From Bathynomus jamesi (Eukaryota; Arthropoda; Malacostraca; Isopoda; Cirolanidae): a DNA stretch of 64,000 nucleotides. Position 1 is the first letter of the stretch. Every line of letters starts with the position of its first letter. A model generated the notes under the pieces. It did no database searches and had not been told where the DNA came from. It worked only from the letters and a program-made list of their open reading frames with translations. The DNA lies in assembly GCA_023014485.1 (NCBI GenBank), contig JAJOZX010000998.1, positions 180,001 to 244,000 on the forward strand. Direction: 5' to 3'. The translations under genes were made by a program, and so were the position numbers. Below, one piece after another: positions 35,590 to 47,306 of this stretch.

Positions 35590-36254
35590 GATTGAACTCA
35601 GAATGGTCCCCTGAGGTTCTTTCATGATACACACAGACCGTGCATGGAACAAAGAACTCTTCTGGGAAAATTAAATCCACTATAGTCCGAATAAGTAATG
35701 GTAAATGACAAACACTATAGTTTTTTCTTTTTCATGATGTTAGCCCGACGTGGGCAACGGGTCACTCGCAAAGAGGCCCCAAAAATATAACTTCCCTCAC
35801 CAGCTATCTGCAAAGCAGATAGGATCTCATTCTGAGTTCAATCCCATCATGAAACGGACATGTTATGTGCCTTGAAAAGTGGACGCTCAGTTTTGCCAGT
35901 TGAGGTTTAAGTTTTGGTTTTTGACTAAAAATACAACAGTTACCCCTTTTTCTTTGATGTATTCAATCCGACGCGAATGCAACGAGTCTTTTGCTTATAT
36001 TGAGGTTCTGGATATAGTAGGCTAGGTGTAGCTGTAACCCCTAGATCCTGTCCCAGAGCTGGATCCTTTCTTCTTTGGAAATAGCTGGTGAGGGAAGCTA
36101 TATTTTTGGGGCCTCTTTGGCGAGTGACCCGTTGCCCACGTTGGGCTAACTTCATGAAAAAGAAAAAAAACTATAGTGTTTGTCATTTACTATTACTTAT
36201 TTGGCCTATAGGGATTTAATTTTCCCAGAAGAGTTCCTTGTTTCATGCACGGTC

Positions 36255-36262
<8 letters not shown>
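35587..36262. mobile_element. foldback element (copy 2 of the 12-kb family)
   Basis: Arms 35628-35826 and 36061-36262 are inverted and contain CGACGTGGGCAACGGGTC-type sequence as at 12027-12668. They are more diverged from each other than the arms of copy 1. TA microsatellites lie on both outer sides. The loop is longer (about 235 bases) and includes an extra inverted piece of the left end at 35826-35846. Confidence 0.85.
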
Positions 36263-36312
<50 letters not shown>

Positions 36313-36320
36313 GATATATA

Positions 36321-36639
36321 CGGTGGTGTAGTGGTTAACATCGCTGAATAAGAATCCACCGGCCCGGGTTCGATTCCCGGTGACGACAGGCGACGCGCGG
36401 CAAAACCCAGTTGTTCATCCTCCCATACAATAAAACTGGTTGGTAGATGAATGGGTACCCTGGGTAGCCTAGTGGTTAAGACGCTCGGCTGCTGATCGGG
36501 AGGTCGTGAGATCGAGTCCGGGTGAGGACTTTGTAATTTCTGACCATCTGTGTTGGGTCGTGGTTCGGATGTCATGATAAGCTATAGATCTAATGTGAAG
36601 TAACAAGCTTGACCTTCGTCAGAATGAACAATTCGGGGG
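36321..36639 (+). mobile_element. dimeric tRNA-derived SINE (copy B, longest)
   Basis: The first module (about 36321-36388) has A box TGGTGTAGTGG and B box GGTTCGATTCC. The second (about 36455-36530) has A box TAGCCTAGTGG and B box GAGATCGAGTCC. The tail reads GACCTTCGTCAGAATGAACA. Both modules are complete here, so this copy best defines the dimer. It starts directly after a TA microsatellite. Confidence 0.85.
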
Positions 36640-36815
36640 ATATTTTCTTTAGTTTTAACGAAAATATCATGACATAACCTAACCAATCGTCAAGAGGGGA
36701 CAGTTGACCTAACCTGGCATTCAATTACCTAACTAGGTATTCAATTAACCGGCATCAATAATTTTCCCATAGGTTTAACAAAAATATCACGACTTAACCT
36801 TACATGAAATCCTAG
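36640..36815. repeat. TAACC-core interspersed repeat
   Basis: Contains AACGAAAATATCATGAC, CAGTTGACCTAACC and GGCATTCAATT, then a second AAAATATCACGACTTAACC. It matches the cores at 1495, 22052 and 42178. Confidence 0.65.
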
Positions 36816-36854
36816 TTATACAGATTCCCTGTAACATACTGTATATATAAAGAT

Positions 36855-37095
36855 AAGCACACTTCGGTGTCTTTCGATTAAAACATGTTTTTCTGGTCAA
36901 TGTTTAATCGTTTTGCACGAATCCGATATCTGTTTTCTGTGCAAACGCGTAGTTTTTGCAATATCTTCAAGTGAAGATATTTAAAAAACTACACATTTAC
37001 ACAGGAAACGGATGTCAGATTAGTGCCAAACGACTAAAACTTGACCATAAAAATGTTTTCGTCGAAAAACACCGATGTGTGCTAAAACGAATATT
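36855..37095. repeat. foldback repeat with about 110-bp arms
   Basis: The arms meet at AATATCTTCAAGTGAAGATA (about 36960-36979) and extend outward through GTTTTCTGTGCAAA-like segments with moderate divergence. No frame was recognised. Confidence 0.65.
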
Positions 37096-37109
37096 TACTA
37101 AAGATAATA

Positions 37110-38125
37110 AGCAAGATGATGCTTAAAATCATGTTTTCATGATAAACGTTTCGGGAAAGTACTAAAAAACTATAAACCTAAAAGAGTTAATAATGGAAAG
37201 CTATACTTAAAAAACTAAAAATAACGTGGATCATATTATATTGAGAGGGCGGATTTATTGCCATTAACATTTGGCTAAATTTATCCATCTAAATGGATTC
37301 CATTATCCGCAAGTCCGGTTTCACCATTTACCATAATTTTTAAATTATTTATTGAAAGTCTCGAACCACACTTCTCAACATGGTCTCTAATAACAGAGGC
37401 TTACAAAATAACTGATTAGTTCTAGAAGACCTTCTGGCATGCTAATTGCAAAGAGACTAGGGTTCGCTTAGTTGAACCTACACAAGATGCGCCATTACAA
37501 TGCGCACAATTAAAGAAATAAATAAGTGACGATCACATTACGAAAAGCATTTTATCCTTGAATTTAAACAATGACCTGAGTGTGAAATTATTGTAAGACA
37601 CGATTAGAACGTTAATTTGGGGCTAAAATTTAACAAGCAGTAAACCCATCTCACGGCTTAATTTTCCAAATTGTGGTCCAAAATATAGAAACGAAAAACT
37701 AACCAGTTACTTTGTAAACCATACCTCTCTGTTATTAGAAACCATGTTGAGAAGTGTGAATCGAGACCTTCAATAGATAATTTCAAAATTTTAGCTACAG
37801 TAAGTGGTGAAACCGAATTTACGTCTAATGGAATCCATTTAGCTCTATAAACTTCAGCCATAATCTTAGCGACAATAATTCCGCCCACCCTATCAATATA
37901 TGCATTGTAAATCAGGTTATTTTTATACTCTTTTTAAGCATAGCTTTTCATTATTAACTTCATTTTTAGTGTTTTATTTTTATTTTTAGTTTTATAAATT
38001 GTTTAATTCCTGTAATTAAATTTGTTTTTAAATTTCAATTCCAGTTTTGTGTTGATACCTGATGATAAGATGCTTTCCCAAAATGTTTGTCATTAAATCA
38101 TGATTTTAAACATCGTCTTGGTAAT
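37110..38125. repeat. large imperfect inverted repeat
   Basis: The left arm (about 37110-37410) and right arm (about 37720-38120) are diverged inverted copies, sharing for example AAATGGATTCCATTA and ACTTCTCAACATGGT in opposite orientations. The right arm retains a 76-codon frame on the minus strand; the left arm copy is full of stops. Confidence 0.6.
37658..37888 (-). CDS. unrecognised 76-residue frame inside the inverted repeat
   Basis: The frame reads GGIIVAKIMAEVYRAKWIPL and onward, without a motif I know. Its counterpart in the left arm has stops, so this may be a remnant of a longer ancestral protein. The annotated start may not be a true ATG. Confidence 0.25.
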   Translation of the reverse strand: MGGIIVAKIMAEVYRAKWIPLDVNSVSPLTVAKILKLSIEGLDSHFSTWFLITERYGLQSNWLVFRFYILDHNLEN

Positions 38126-38183
38126 TACCTTTCTATTCAGATTAGGACTTCCAAGGAATACGCCAAATTAATATACTTTGGTT

Positions 38184-38462
38184 TGGTTAGCTTCCGCCCG
38201 AATTGTTCATTCTGACGAAGGTCAAGCTTTTCACTCCACCTTAGACCTACAGTTTAACGTGGAATCCGATCCACGCCCCACCAGCAGCCCAGCGTCTTAA
38301 CTACTAGGCCACCCAGGGTATCCATTTATCTACCAACCACTTTCTTTGTGTGGAAGGATGAACAGCTGTGTTTTGCTGCGCGCCGGCTGCCGTCACCGGG
38401 TCTCGAACCCGGGCCCGATGGATTCGTAGTCAGCGACGCTAACCACTACACCACCGAGGCGC
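38184..38462 (-). mobile_element. dimeric tRNA-derived SINE (copy C)
   Basis: Same order as copy A on the minus strand: first module with A and B boxes, linker, second A box, then the tail CTTCGTCAGAATGAACAATT and GGGCGGAAGCTAACC. The second B-box segment is missing, as in copy A, so A and C form a short subfamily. Confidence 0.8.
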
Positions 38463-38469
38463 TATATAT

Positions 38470-39130
38470 ATATATATTATCTGCTGTTTGGCTTTGTTTC
38501 TTCCAAAGATACAACAGGGATTGACTTTGAATCCAGAACTGAGCCAATTTGATCCTTGGATAAATGACTCCCTCGAGTCGCAAAAGTAAAGTTCGTAGAA
38601 AGTAAAACAACATGTAGCAGGCCGCTGGCGGATTGTAGAATTACTTCACTACACTCTCAGGACACTTCCTTAGCAATTTACTATACAAAAAGAAATCTTC
38701 CCATCGTCGAAAAAAAATTTCATACGTGTTTTTATTTGCACAAATCGTTGACAGTTTAATAATACTTTTTTTTTTTGTAGGAGGGATTGTCCAAAGGCGA
38801 GTTCTCGCAAAATTGCCCCCTGCATAGAAAAAAGAGAGAGTCGAAATCGAGGTCTCCGAGGCTCAACGATGTTTTTTTTATATCAGCTTTGAAAAGATTG
38901 TGTAATATGTAAGATGCATGTATGTGTAGTGAAGAATAGAGGAAGAAGCGCGTGTTTGAGAGCATGTTGAACTGCTCATAGGGTAGGTGATACACGGAAA
39001 AAGATCAGCTAAAGAGGAGAGCGACAGAAGAAACGGGAGTTCCAGCACTTGCTGCTCCTGCCTAACGTCCACCCTGGGAGTACTTTCCTGGTCGATTGGT
39101 GTCTGCAATCCCCCTCCTCTCCTTATAGAC
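38470..39130 (-). mobile_element. fragment related to the LINE 5' leader
   Basis: On the minus strand, about 39100-38880 can be read as VLELPFLLSLSSLADLFP, paralleling VLELPFLLSLASLADLFS at about 30020 on the plus strand. A further part at 38779-38927 resembles 49476-49620. I take it as a non-coding leader fragment of a LINE family. Confidence 0.45.
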
Positions 39131-39970
39131 ATGGAGAGGAGAATGACTTGGCGTTTTTTACAAGTTTAGTTTTATTTCGCTGATTTGTCACAGAAATGAC
39201 AGGCAGGAATTATAAATTTCGAAGTAAGAGCTAAACCAAATAGGATGTTGGAATACATTTAGAAAGGACAATTCACTCAAACACCTCAGAACCAATTTGG
39301 GAGTGTTAAAATTCTATATTGTTGCGCGCTCCATTGTTGGGGGTTGTAAAAATTGGGATTTTACTAATAAAATAAAATATTAGAATTTATAATGCATAAA
39401 GATAAAACATAAGTAATTAATATAGAAATGTCATATAGGCCTTAAATCAATTTAGAAATCAGACGTGACTTCTGGCACGAAAACATCCATCCTCATCCTA
39501 CTCGAGTCAAACACGTTCCTATAGTCGAGTTGCCAAAGAGTTGAACCTTGCAATGCTGGTTATATAACATATTTTTGTGTTTTTATCATCTTGAGCCCAT
39601 ACACATTGAAGAACAGCCGGGTGCAAAGTTGTATGTGTTGAACATTTTTTTTTGAGAAGCAAAGAAAAAAACCTGCCTGTTTTCTTATAAATTGTAATTC
39701 GTATGGGCTTTATATAAATTTTTGACATATTTGTCACACTTATGATCAAAATATGGCTTTTTATTGTAAATGTGGTTTATATTTATACTTTATTAAGCAA
39801 TTCAGCAATGGTCACGTGTTGCAGCACGTATTTCATGGTGTTCACTTTTATCTATTTATAACCAGATAAATACACGGAAACAAATACTGTATACAGAGAA
39901 CACTTTCAAATGCATCAAAAAGAATAAACAACATCAAATACCATGGAGAAAGTAACAGTACAGTTTTTAT
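39131..39970. other. gene-free stretch
   Basis: No gene or repeat recognised. Confidence 0.5.
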
Positions 39971-42020
39971 TCAGTCATGTAGAACATCATCATCTTCGTC
40001 ATCTGAGATATGAGTCATGTCCTTGACACCTGCAGTAAGTGATGCAAGAAAGACTAGCTTCCTTGTAAGAACATGAGTTACGTGAACAGGCATTTTCTGC
40101 CTCACACGAAGAATATGCTGTTGTAATGGTCCTTCTGTTGGAGGTAAGGTCTTAATCTTGGGAGTGTCAGATCTGCTGGAGAATATTTTGTAACGCAGTT
40201 CATCCATAGTGACGATTCCAGTCTTCGATCTATACAGAAGAAAAAAGAATTGCATTCCAGCAGTAATAACCTCACCTACTGTGCTTTCCCTATTTCGAAT
40301 GGACTGGAGGTTGACTTTTGGAAGCGATTTTACTCCAGGGAGCTTTCCTTTACCATATGGTAACTTGTCGTGTCACAGCCTGTTAAGGTGTGCACTGCAA
40401 GGATATCATTGCATTGTTGGCCAAGCTGTGAAGAAGGTGCATTGATATAAATAGCAGTGTCATCTGCTTTCTTCATGTGTATACTGACATTTCTGTTGTT
40501 CAGATCCCACCTCCAACAGTAATATACCAGTAATATATCAGTGTCATCTGATAGACCTTGAACTACATGTACACCACCAAGACTCAACTTCGTGTTTAGA
40601 TAACTGATGATGTTGATATCGGCCTCCTCATGACCAAAGACGCGATTGTCTTGTCCAATCATGCGGATTGTGGTTGAAGTGTTTGAATCACACAACAGCT
40701 TGATTACCTGATGTCTGTTGGCGGCAATTCAGTGTCCAGTGTGAGATTGTGGTTACAGTTTATCACCAGCACGTCGGTTTCTCTCACAGTTCTTTATTGA
40801 CGATTTTTCATACTTGACAAATAAAACAATGATTTCTTTGGAATCTCGATGTACGGCTCTGTTGAAGTTAACTGCCAATTGCCCTACTTGTCCAGTCTTT
40901 GGTCATGTGATATGATATAACATTTCGTTCCCATCAACAAAGAAAACATCAGCATCAAGCTGATTGTTTGTAACAATCCCAAGTTTCGTCACTAGAACAT
41001 TCCATCGTGAAAACCTTTTTATTTAGAGCTTGTGAAACCGCTCAGGGAGACTATCCTTAAACTTTGATACCATTTTATCCCTAATTTGAATGGTATTGTG
41101 GACGTTGACCCTGCTGTCTGCAACACACCCATTGCAAATGTTGACAAGTTCAGTTGACTCTGTTTGCAAGGAATTTATATGCAACTGAAGCTCTTTGTAT
41201 ATTTTTTCCTATCCTGTGAGTCCAGTTTCTGTCTGTTGCGACCTTCTTCTTTGTGAATGTCATGTTCAGCATCATATTCCTCATCACCTGCATCAAAGAT
41301 CTGGTCCATCAAAAAAGAAACGTTGTTGCATACATTGTTAGAAAGAATCCACCTGGCGACTTGGTGAGGTGAGAGGGTTAGCCCAACAAGCCCTCCCTTT
41401 GCTTTTCCATATTTGATGTATGTTTGTTCTCCGAACTGGTTAGCAAAGACAGAATTCCAAACACCCTCTCTGTGCCTGCAAACGTGAGCCCCATCCAGGA
41501 ACATCTTTTCCACTTCGTCAGGTAAATCATGTCTCATATCAAGGCAGTGCCACGTTATGTATCTAGCATACTGCCAGTGGCCAGCAGCGAAAAAGTATTT
41601 AATCATTTGATCGGATGAACAGCAAAATGATCACAACTGGCAATATGAAGCAGTCCACCCACAATTTTCATGTTGGGCTTTGGGATGTACATCCAGAAAT
41701 CTCCCCAAGATGTCAGGTGAGTTTGTTCCAGACAGCACTGCATCATGTAATAGTCCAGTTACAACCATTTTAAAAGCTCGAACGGCCCTAGGCCATGCAT
41801 TTCCATTTAAAATACTCGCTATACCACTAAAGGCTGCACTGAGGATTTGCTCTAAACCGGATCCTATCATAAGTGTCCCAATGCATCCAATGAATGTCAT
41901 TAGTGTGTGCATACCTCCTGGTCTTGGGATGAGATGGCTCCACCATTTAGGATCAGACCATTTGACTTGCATTATGACTTGAAACAACTGCATGTCAGCA
42001 ACTATGACAGTGTGTTGTTG

Positions 42021-42690
42021 GGATTACGGAACATTCTTCGCCAACAGTTCATCCCCAACAATTCATAGCCGTATACAATTCATCCCCAACAATTCATCCC
42101 CAACAATTCATCCCCAACAATTTTATATATATATATACTGTTTATTATGTATTTTTGCTCTCGTCATTTTCATTTAAACTAACGAAAATATCACAACTTA
42201 ACCTAACCAATCATCAAGGGCGTTCAGTTGACCTAACCGGGCATTCAGTTGACCTAACTGGGCATTCAGTTGACCTAACCGGGCATTCAGTTGACCTAAC
42301 CGGGCATTTCCGTTTTATTTTGTTTTCCGCTTAAAACGGAAAATGTGTTTTTCGTAGGTAGTCCCGATTTACAATTTACAAGTTACAATTTACAAATACA
42401 AACATTTTGTATTTATGTTTCAAGGTCGTCAATGACGTCACATAAAATTCGTCTTCTTAATTTTATATGTCAGCCAACAATTCATAGTCAGTATTTTTCA
42501 ATTTATCTTTATATTTATTTCTCTCTTTCTGTAATTTAAGTAACTTTTTAAGGTTAAGTTAAAACCGCTATTAATTTTCCTGGCTATGAATTGTTGGGCT
42601 TGATTTGTATACGGCTATGAATTGTTGGCTATGAATTGTTGGCTATGAATTGTTGGAGATGAATTGTTGTCGAAGAACTAGCCGGATGCC
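42021..42690. mobile_element. MULE-like MITE with 9-bp target duplication
   Basis: GTGTTGTTG lies on both sides (42012-42020 and 42691-42699). Inverted termini read GGATTACGGAACATTCTTCG on the left and GGCATCCGGCTAGTTCTTCG on the right in complement. Subterminal CAATTCATCCCCAA units (42050-42122) have inverted counterparts at 42590-42665. A TAACC core and a 21-bp tandem array lie inside. A 9-bp duplication suggests Mutator-like mobilisation. It interrupts the PIN-like gene. Confidence 0.8.
42218..42301. repeat. four 21-bp tandem repeats
   Basis: GGGCATTCAGTTGACCTAAC plus one base, repeated four times with one or two changes. It lies inside the MULE-like MITE and continues the TAACC core. Confidence 0.9.
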
Positions 42691-44419
42691 GTGTTGTTGC
42701 CCATGATTCCTTGTGAACTTTTCAACAAAGGACAAGGTTGTCAGTACAGTGTCGGGATGGCTACAGTGTAGCATCAATCAAAGGTCTAAATATATACCGT
42801 GTGCCTTTGACAAGCATTGTCATCAGTGTTATTTATAATCGAGCAAAGCCACTCTACATCCGATGTTAAAGCCACAGAAAGGTTATTTTTCAAATTAGTA
42901 ACATTGATGACACGATTACAGTTTGATGTTCTTGATGGAGGAATCGGTTTCTTTTGTCCCTTGTAGTGTTCAAATGTCACGGCAGAAAGTGTGCTTAGTT
43001 TTAATGTTGAAAGTTCTGTTTTAGATAACCGAGAAATTACTTGATGCTCATCTTGCCGACTGTCAGTTGTGTCTCGTGGCTGTGTTAATTATATAGCCAT
43101 CGCATGTGTTTCACGATTGCCACTTGGAGTTGTCTCATGCAGATCATAATTATCACACCATGATGATATGAATGTCGAACTTTTACAGAGTCTCCTTGCT
43201 GTAAGATCATTTTCTCCAACATATTTTGCAGCAGATGACCTAAATCTCAGTACTTCATCATAAGTTGCTATGTACCCATATTCATTCAATAAGGATATCA
43301 TATCTTTGGAGCCAAATTTATGGTGAAGTTTTATTGCAAGTCCTAGCGTCGTTGGGGTTGATGTTTTGGTAATGTGAGATTGGATTGTCTGTGAAATGCT
43401 GCGAGATATCCGTGTGACTTTGCCATTGGACACAAGATTAGCTATGAGTGCTAACAACGTTGGGCTGGTTAATTCTAGAGATTTCGATTGTTCAAACTGG
43501 GTCAAGTCATAATCACGAGGCTGCTGAATTCCTTTGGCTTCTTCTGTGATTTGTTTGACAACTCTTCGAACAGGATCATCGGAGTCATCATCAACTTGAA
43601 GTATTTTGTATGGAATATGCTGCCTGAAGGCAATGAGGCTTGCACAACCTTGAATTTTCATTTCCAATACCTCACTGCCAAGATATTCAATCAATTGGTT
43701 GATAAACTAGCGCCTTAACAGAACAGATTCATCCGGCTTAAGGTAACTGTAAATGTCATGGAGTTCAACAGATGTCCACACATTTTTTTCTTTCCTCATG
43801 ATATTTGTTACAGTGTTGGTGCCTTCATGTACATGTATATTTGAACTCGTTGAAGTTTCTCGACTAGTATGTATATTTTTTCCAGTCATGAATTTTGTGT
43901 AGCAGACCTGCTGATACTAACCATCAGCTGCCTGAAGGTCTGCTGGAGCACCCACAAGTCTGATCCTAACCTCGTCTGCGAATCCATCTCCCCTTTCATT
44001 GTACTTGTCAAGAAGAGTGTTTTTGAATGATTTTTGCTCAGGTCGATCAGCTGTACTGCATTTGATGACAGTTTTCCACCTCTATGGGTTTTTTGGATCA
44101 CGAGGTTTGCAGCAGTCACCACATATGAAACTGGTGCTTAAAATCAAACTCAGTGGATCTGCTGGCGGTTCATTAATTAACAGACCTGTCTTTGATTCCA
44201 CGTTTTTCTGAAGAACGGGATATATGCGCTTTGGACGTATATGTAGAAACACATGTTTTATTACACTGTATAGTCACTTGTAGGTTATTCTGTAACCTTG
44301 ATTCTAAGTTTAATTCAATATAAAGGTTGTAACCTCGCTGTTTACTTGCAGCAATGATGCATTGAATTCGTCTTGCACCTGACGTTAAGATTTTCATCTT
44401 TTGAACAGTCAAATATACA

Positions 44420-44578
44420 AGATGACATGATGTTCACTAGATTTATCTTGTACTTCACGAAAGTTCTTGTTTTCTTTCAATATGAAACAGATAAATAAAG
44501 TCATATTGAGCATTAAATATTAAATTAAACAGAATCAATTATATTTAATATAAGTAATAAACAGAATTATTAAATATC

Positions 44579-44649
<71 letters not shown>

Positions 44650-45090
44650 AGAGGACACACACACACACACAAATCTATGAAAAAAAAGCACATCAAGTGG
44701 CGAAAATGGTTCCTCAAATCCTCAAAACACGTTTTCGGAGACCTCAGAGACTACTTCTACCCTACCTAGTTTGTGGAGTTGTACAGAGAAATGCTCAAGG
44801 GCGCCAGAGTGGTACCCATTGATTTTCAATTCTACACATAATTTAGAACACAAAACTGCTAAAAAAGCTTATATAACCTTAAATGAAAGGTTCACCACAT
44901 AAACGCAATCTGGCTACTCGACTACTACGTGTTTGGGAACGAATTAACGTTCAACCAATTAAGCATAAGATAATAGTCACGTGATATAACGCCTTCTTTT
45001 ACATCCATTTACGTCATTGAAAGTAGTTTAGTTTTTATATAGTCCTTGAGATATATATTTGAATGATTGAATAATATTAAAATAGGCCAA
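44420..45090. other. gene-free stretch with microsatellites
   Basis: A compound array of TA, GA and CA at about 44583-44672 lies here. Nothing else was recognised. Confidence 0.55.
44583..44672. repeat. compound (TA)(GA)(CA) microsatellite
   Basis: TA followed by GA with one interruption and then CA dinucleotides. Confidence 0.9.
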
Positions 45091-45095
45091 ATACG

Positions 45096-46545
45096 TTAAC
45101 CGTTTAATGGCCGGTACCATATCTGATTGACGTAAGAATTTGCAACTTGCATCAATCTAAACTGAAGGTGAGAAAGAGTTGTGGAGCTATTTACATGTTG
45201 GTAGAACCGGAATGCAGAAACAACGGACATATTCAAAATATGAGAAAATAGATTCCACCACCACTTTTTAGAGCGTAAGCGAGTCCTGTATGAAGACAAC
45301 ATCCGATCCAGTACATCAACTCCTCCCATTCCTTTATTGTACATATTGATGAGGAATGGTTGAGTTATAACCTTTTTTTCACTTGCTTTACTCTCCTCTC
45401 CACTTTCTGCACTGGGCTTACCCCATAGTAGTTACTAGCGATTGTTACACTAGAATTATCGTTCCATCGAGCACACAAAACAACTCCACCTGATCTAAAA
45501 TCATAAAAGCCTCTCTTTTTTCTTCACTTCCTTTTGTGTCACTAAAGGGCAGTGGCTCGTCCGGCTATCTCTTATCGTTCCACAAGCTCGTATATTCTTC
45601 GAGGCCAAACCAACTAATAACTTGTGGCTTGTGAAAAAGTTATCGAAGAACAATACATGTTCATTGCTATTTTTTACTGGGTAGAGCATCTCAATGACAA
45701 CACGATATTCCAGAGGAAGGTTTGTATCGCCGCCTTTTCCACAATATATGGAAAAGTTATAAGGATATCCATCAGCCCCACAAAGCATCCACATTTTGTA
45801 TCCAAATCTGATGGGCTTATTTTTTAAACTGTTTTGCGCTGTGATGTCCATGGTAGGGTATCATTGATTGAGCTATGCTGAGGAGTTCATGGAAAATCGC
45901 GAATTGCTGACAGTTTTTTCGAAGTAAGTCGAAAAGTGGTAGCACTTTTGCCATTTTCGATTCACCTAAGTTAGAGTTATCAGCTAAATGAATATATCTC
46001 TTTATCGACCCAAACCTCTCTCTGTTCATAGTTTTGGTGACTATTGGAGCCTTCATATCATCACTTGTCGACTAATAGTCATTTTCGGAGGAAGACAGTG
46101 ATAGCTACTGAGAAGCAATAAACCTAAGAACCTTCGGATCTCCTCCTCCTCTACATGAAAATTCTTACAATTTTTATTTCTCGCAGCATAGAGATTTGTT
46201 TGTTCTGTTATAAGGGTCAACATGTCGTGAGTAAAAAATAAACTAAAGATTTCAAGCGGATCCTTACCAGCATTACTTTCACCCGCTTTCAAGGGAATTG
46301 AGTGAGGACCAAGGGATAGCTTTTCATTCTTTCTCCCCTTTGGCTTACTTCTTTACTGATATTTTCTTCCTCATCGTTATCATCTGCATGCACTTCGACC
46401 TCTCCACAAACTTCACTTGGTAAACAATCTTGATCAAGAGCGTCATCGTCAGCTTCTTCATCACTGTCATCTGGTTTGTTACTGGCATTAGGTGGCAGAA
46501 CTACAATATCTGTTACTCCCTCGGTTCTTATTTTTCCACATATTC
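45096..46545 (-). pseudogene. piggyBac-type transposase, inactive
   Basis: The minus strand starts with an acidic region (NKPDDSDEEADDDALDQDC), then DPLEIFSLFFTHDML, FLGLLLLSSYHCLPPK, RFGSIKRYIHLADN, SMIPYHG, FFDNFFTSHKLL and YNKGMGGVDVLDRM. That is the order of piggyBac-derived (PGBD) proteins, which cut and paste at TTAA. The first catalytic Asp, normally in SIDE, is Ala here (codon 45871-45873), while DNFF and GGVD keep theirs. Several frameshifts break the frame. The C-terminal Cys-rich domain was not found downstream of 45096, and no TTAA-flanked ends were identified. Confidence 0.9.
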
Positions 46546-46657
46546 AGTCGCACTATGAAGAAATTGGAAGGGAGTCACTGAACCTGTCGACCTGAAAAAA
46601 TAAAATATATGATGTACATTGTACATATATATGTAACAGAGAGAGAGCGTCTTCAAA

Positions 46658-46671
<14 letters not shown>

Positions 46672-46711
<40 letters not shown>
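46672..46711. repeat. (CA)(TA) microsatellite
   Basis: CA run followed by TA, just upstream of the piggyBac remnant in its orientation. Confidence 0.9.
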
Positions 46712-46712
<1 letters not shown>

Positions 46713-46936
46713 AATAATGAGATCATATTCAAAGAAAGGCACTTACCCATAAAATGATGTAGAATCCATCAATCTGTGATCTGTTCACACTACGAAGTAC
46801 TAAATGCCCTGATTATAGTCTAAGACTATAGGTTACCCGCCGAGCTTATATACACTTCTGAAAAAAACAGGTTGAAACATAATGAACTTTGTGTTTTGGT
46901 GTCGTGCCAAAATCTTGGAAAACTGCGTGTAATCAT

Positions 46937-47306
46937 TGCCAACGTTCCCATTTTGGGAACAAATAATCGATAGTAATTTTTTCAAATATATTTATCAATT
47001 TATATCACAAAAATGTTTTTTTAGGAGAAATTTGTATTATTTAATATGCATATTTTGCAAAAAAAAAATCATTCATTGTAATAAGGCAAATACTTAGTTT
47101 ATAAAGCATTACCTCTAAATGTTTGAAAAATTACCATATATTGACAATAAATAAATCAATTAAAAATTAATATTGGAGATCAATAAAATAAAATGTGTGA
47201 GAATGTGCATTCATTAATTATAAAAATAAATAATTACTGCAAAATACGCTTATAAACGAATAATAAACAACTTTTAATATATGTTACCAAAATGGGAACG
47301 TTGGCA
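46937..47306. repeat. AT-rich segment bounded by 20-bp inverted repeats
   Basis: TGCCAACGTTCCCATTTTGG at 46937 is exactly inverted at 47287-47306. The 370-bp segment has no coding capacity. It could be a small MITE; no target duplication is evident. Confidence 0.6.

Larger units (their letters stand above)
39971..44412 (-). pseudogene. large repeat-type gene with PIN/FEN-like motif, disrupted
   Basis: Minus-strand pieces in order: N-terminal CVSTYTSKAHISRSS (44230), MIEYLGSEVLEMKIQGCASL (43694), YGYIATYDEVLRFRSSAAKY (about 43255), DTVLTTLSFVEKF-like sequence (42740), then past an inserted MITE SHLIPRPGGMHTLM (about 41930), HREGVWNSVFANQFGEQTYI (41470), GHEEADINIISYL (40630), LSDDTDILL (40540), HTLTGCDTTSYH (40370) and a C-terminus LPPTEGPLQQHILRV (40120). 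I recall this motif order from large uncharacterised proteins in cnidarians, molluscs and fish. The HEEAD, DDTD and GCDTT acidic sets resemble a PIN/FEN nuclease core (inference). It has no introns, about 1250 codons once the MITE is removed, and many frameshifts. Confidence 0.65.

Noticed and set aside
42050..42122. A CRISPR-like array of CAATTCATCCCCAA units
   Set aside because: Units are short, without unique spacers, and have inverted counterparts at the other end of a MITE.
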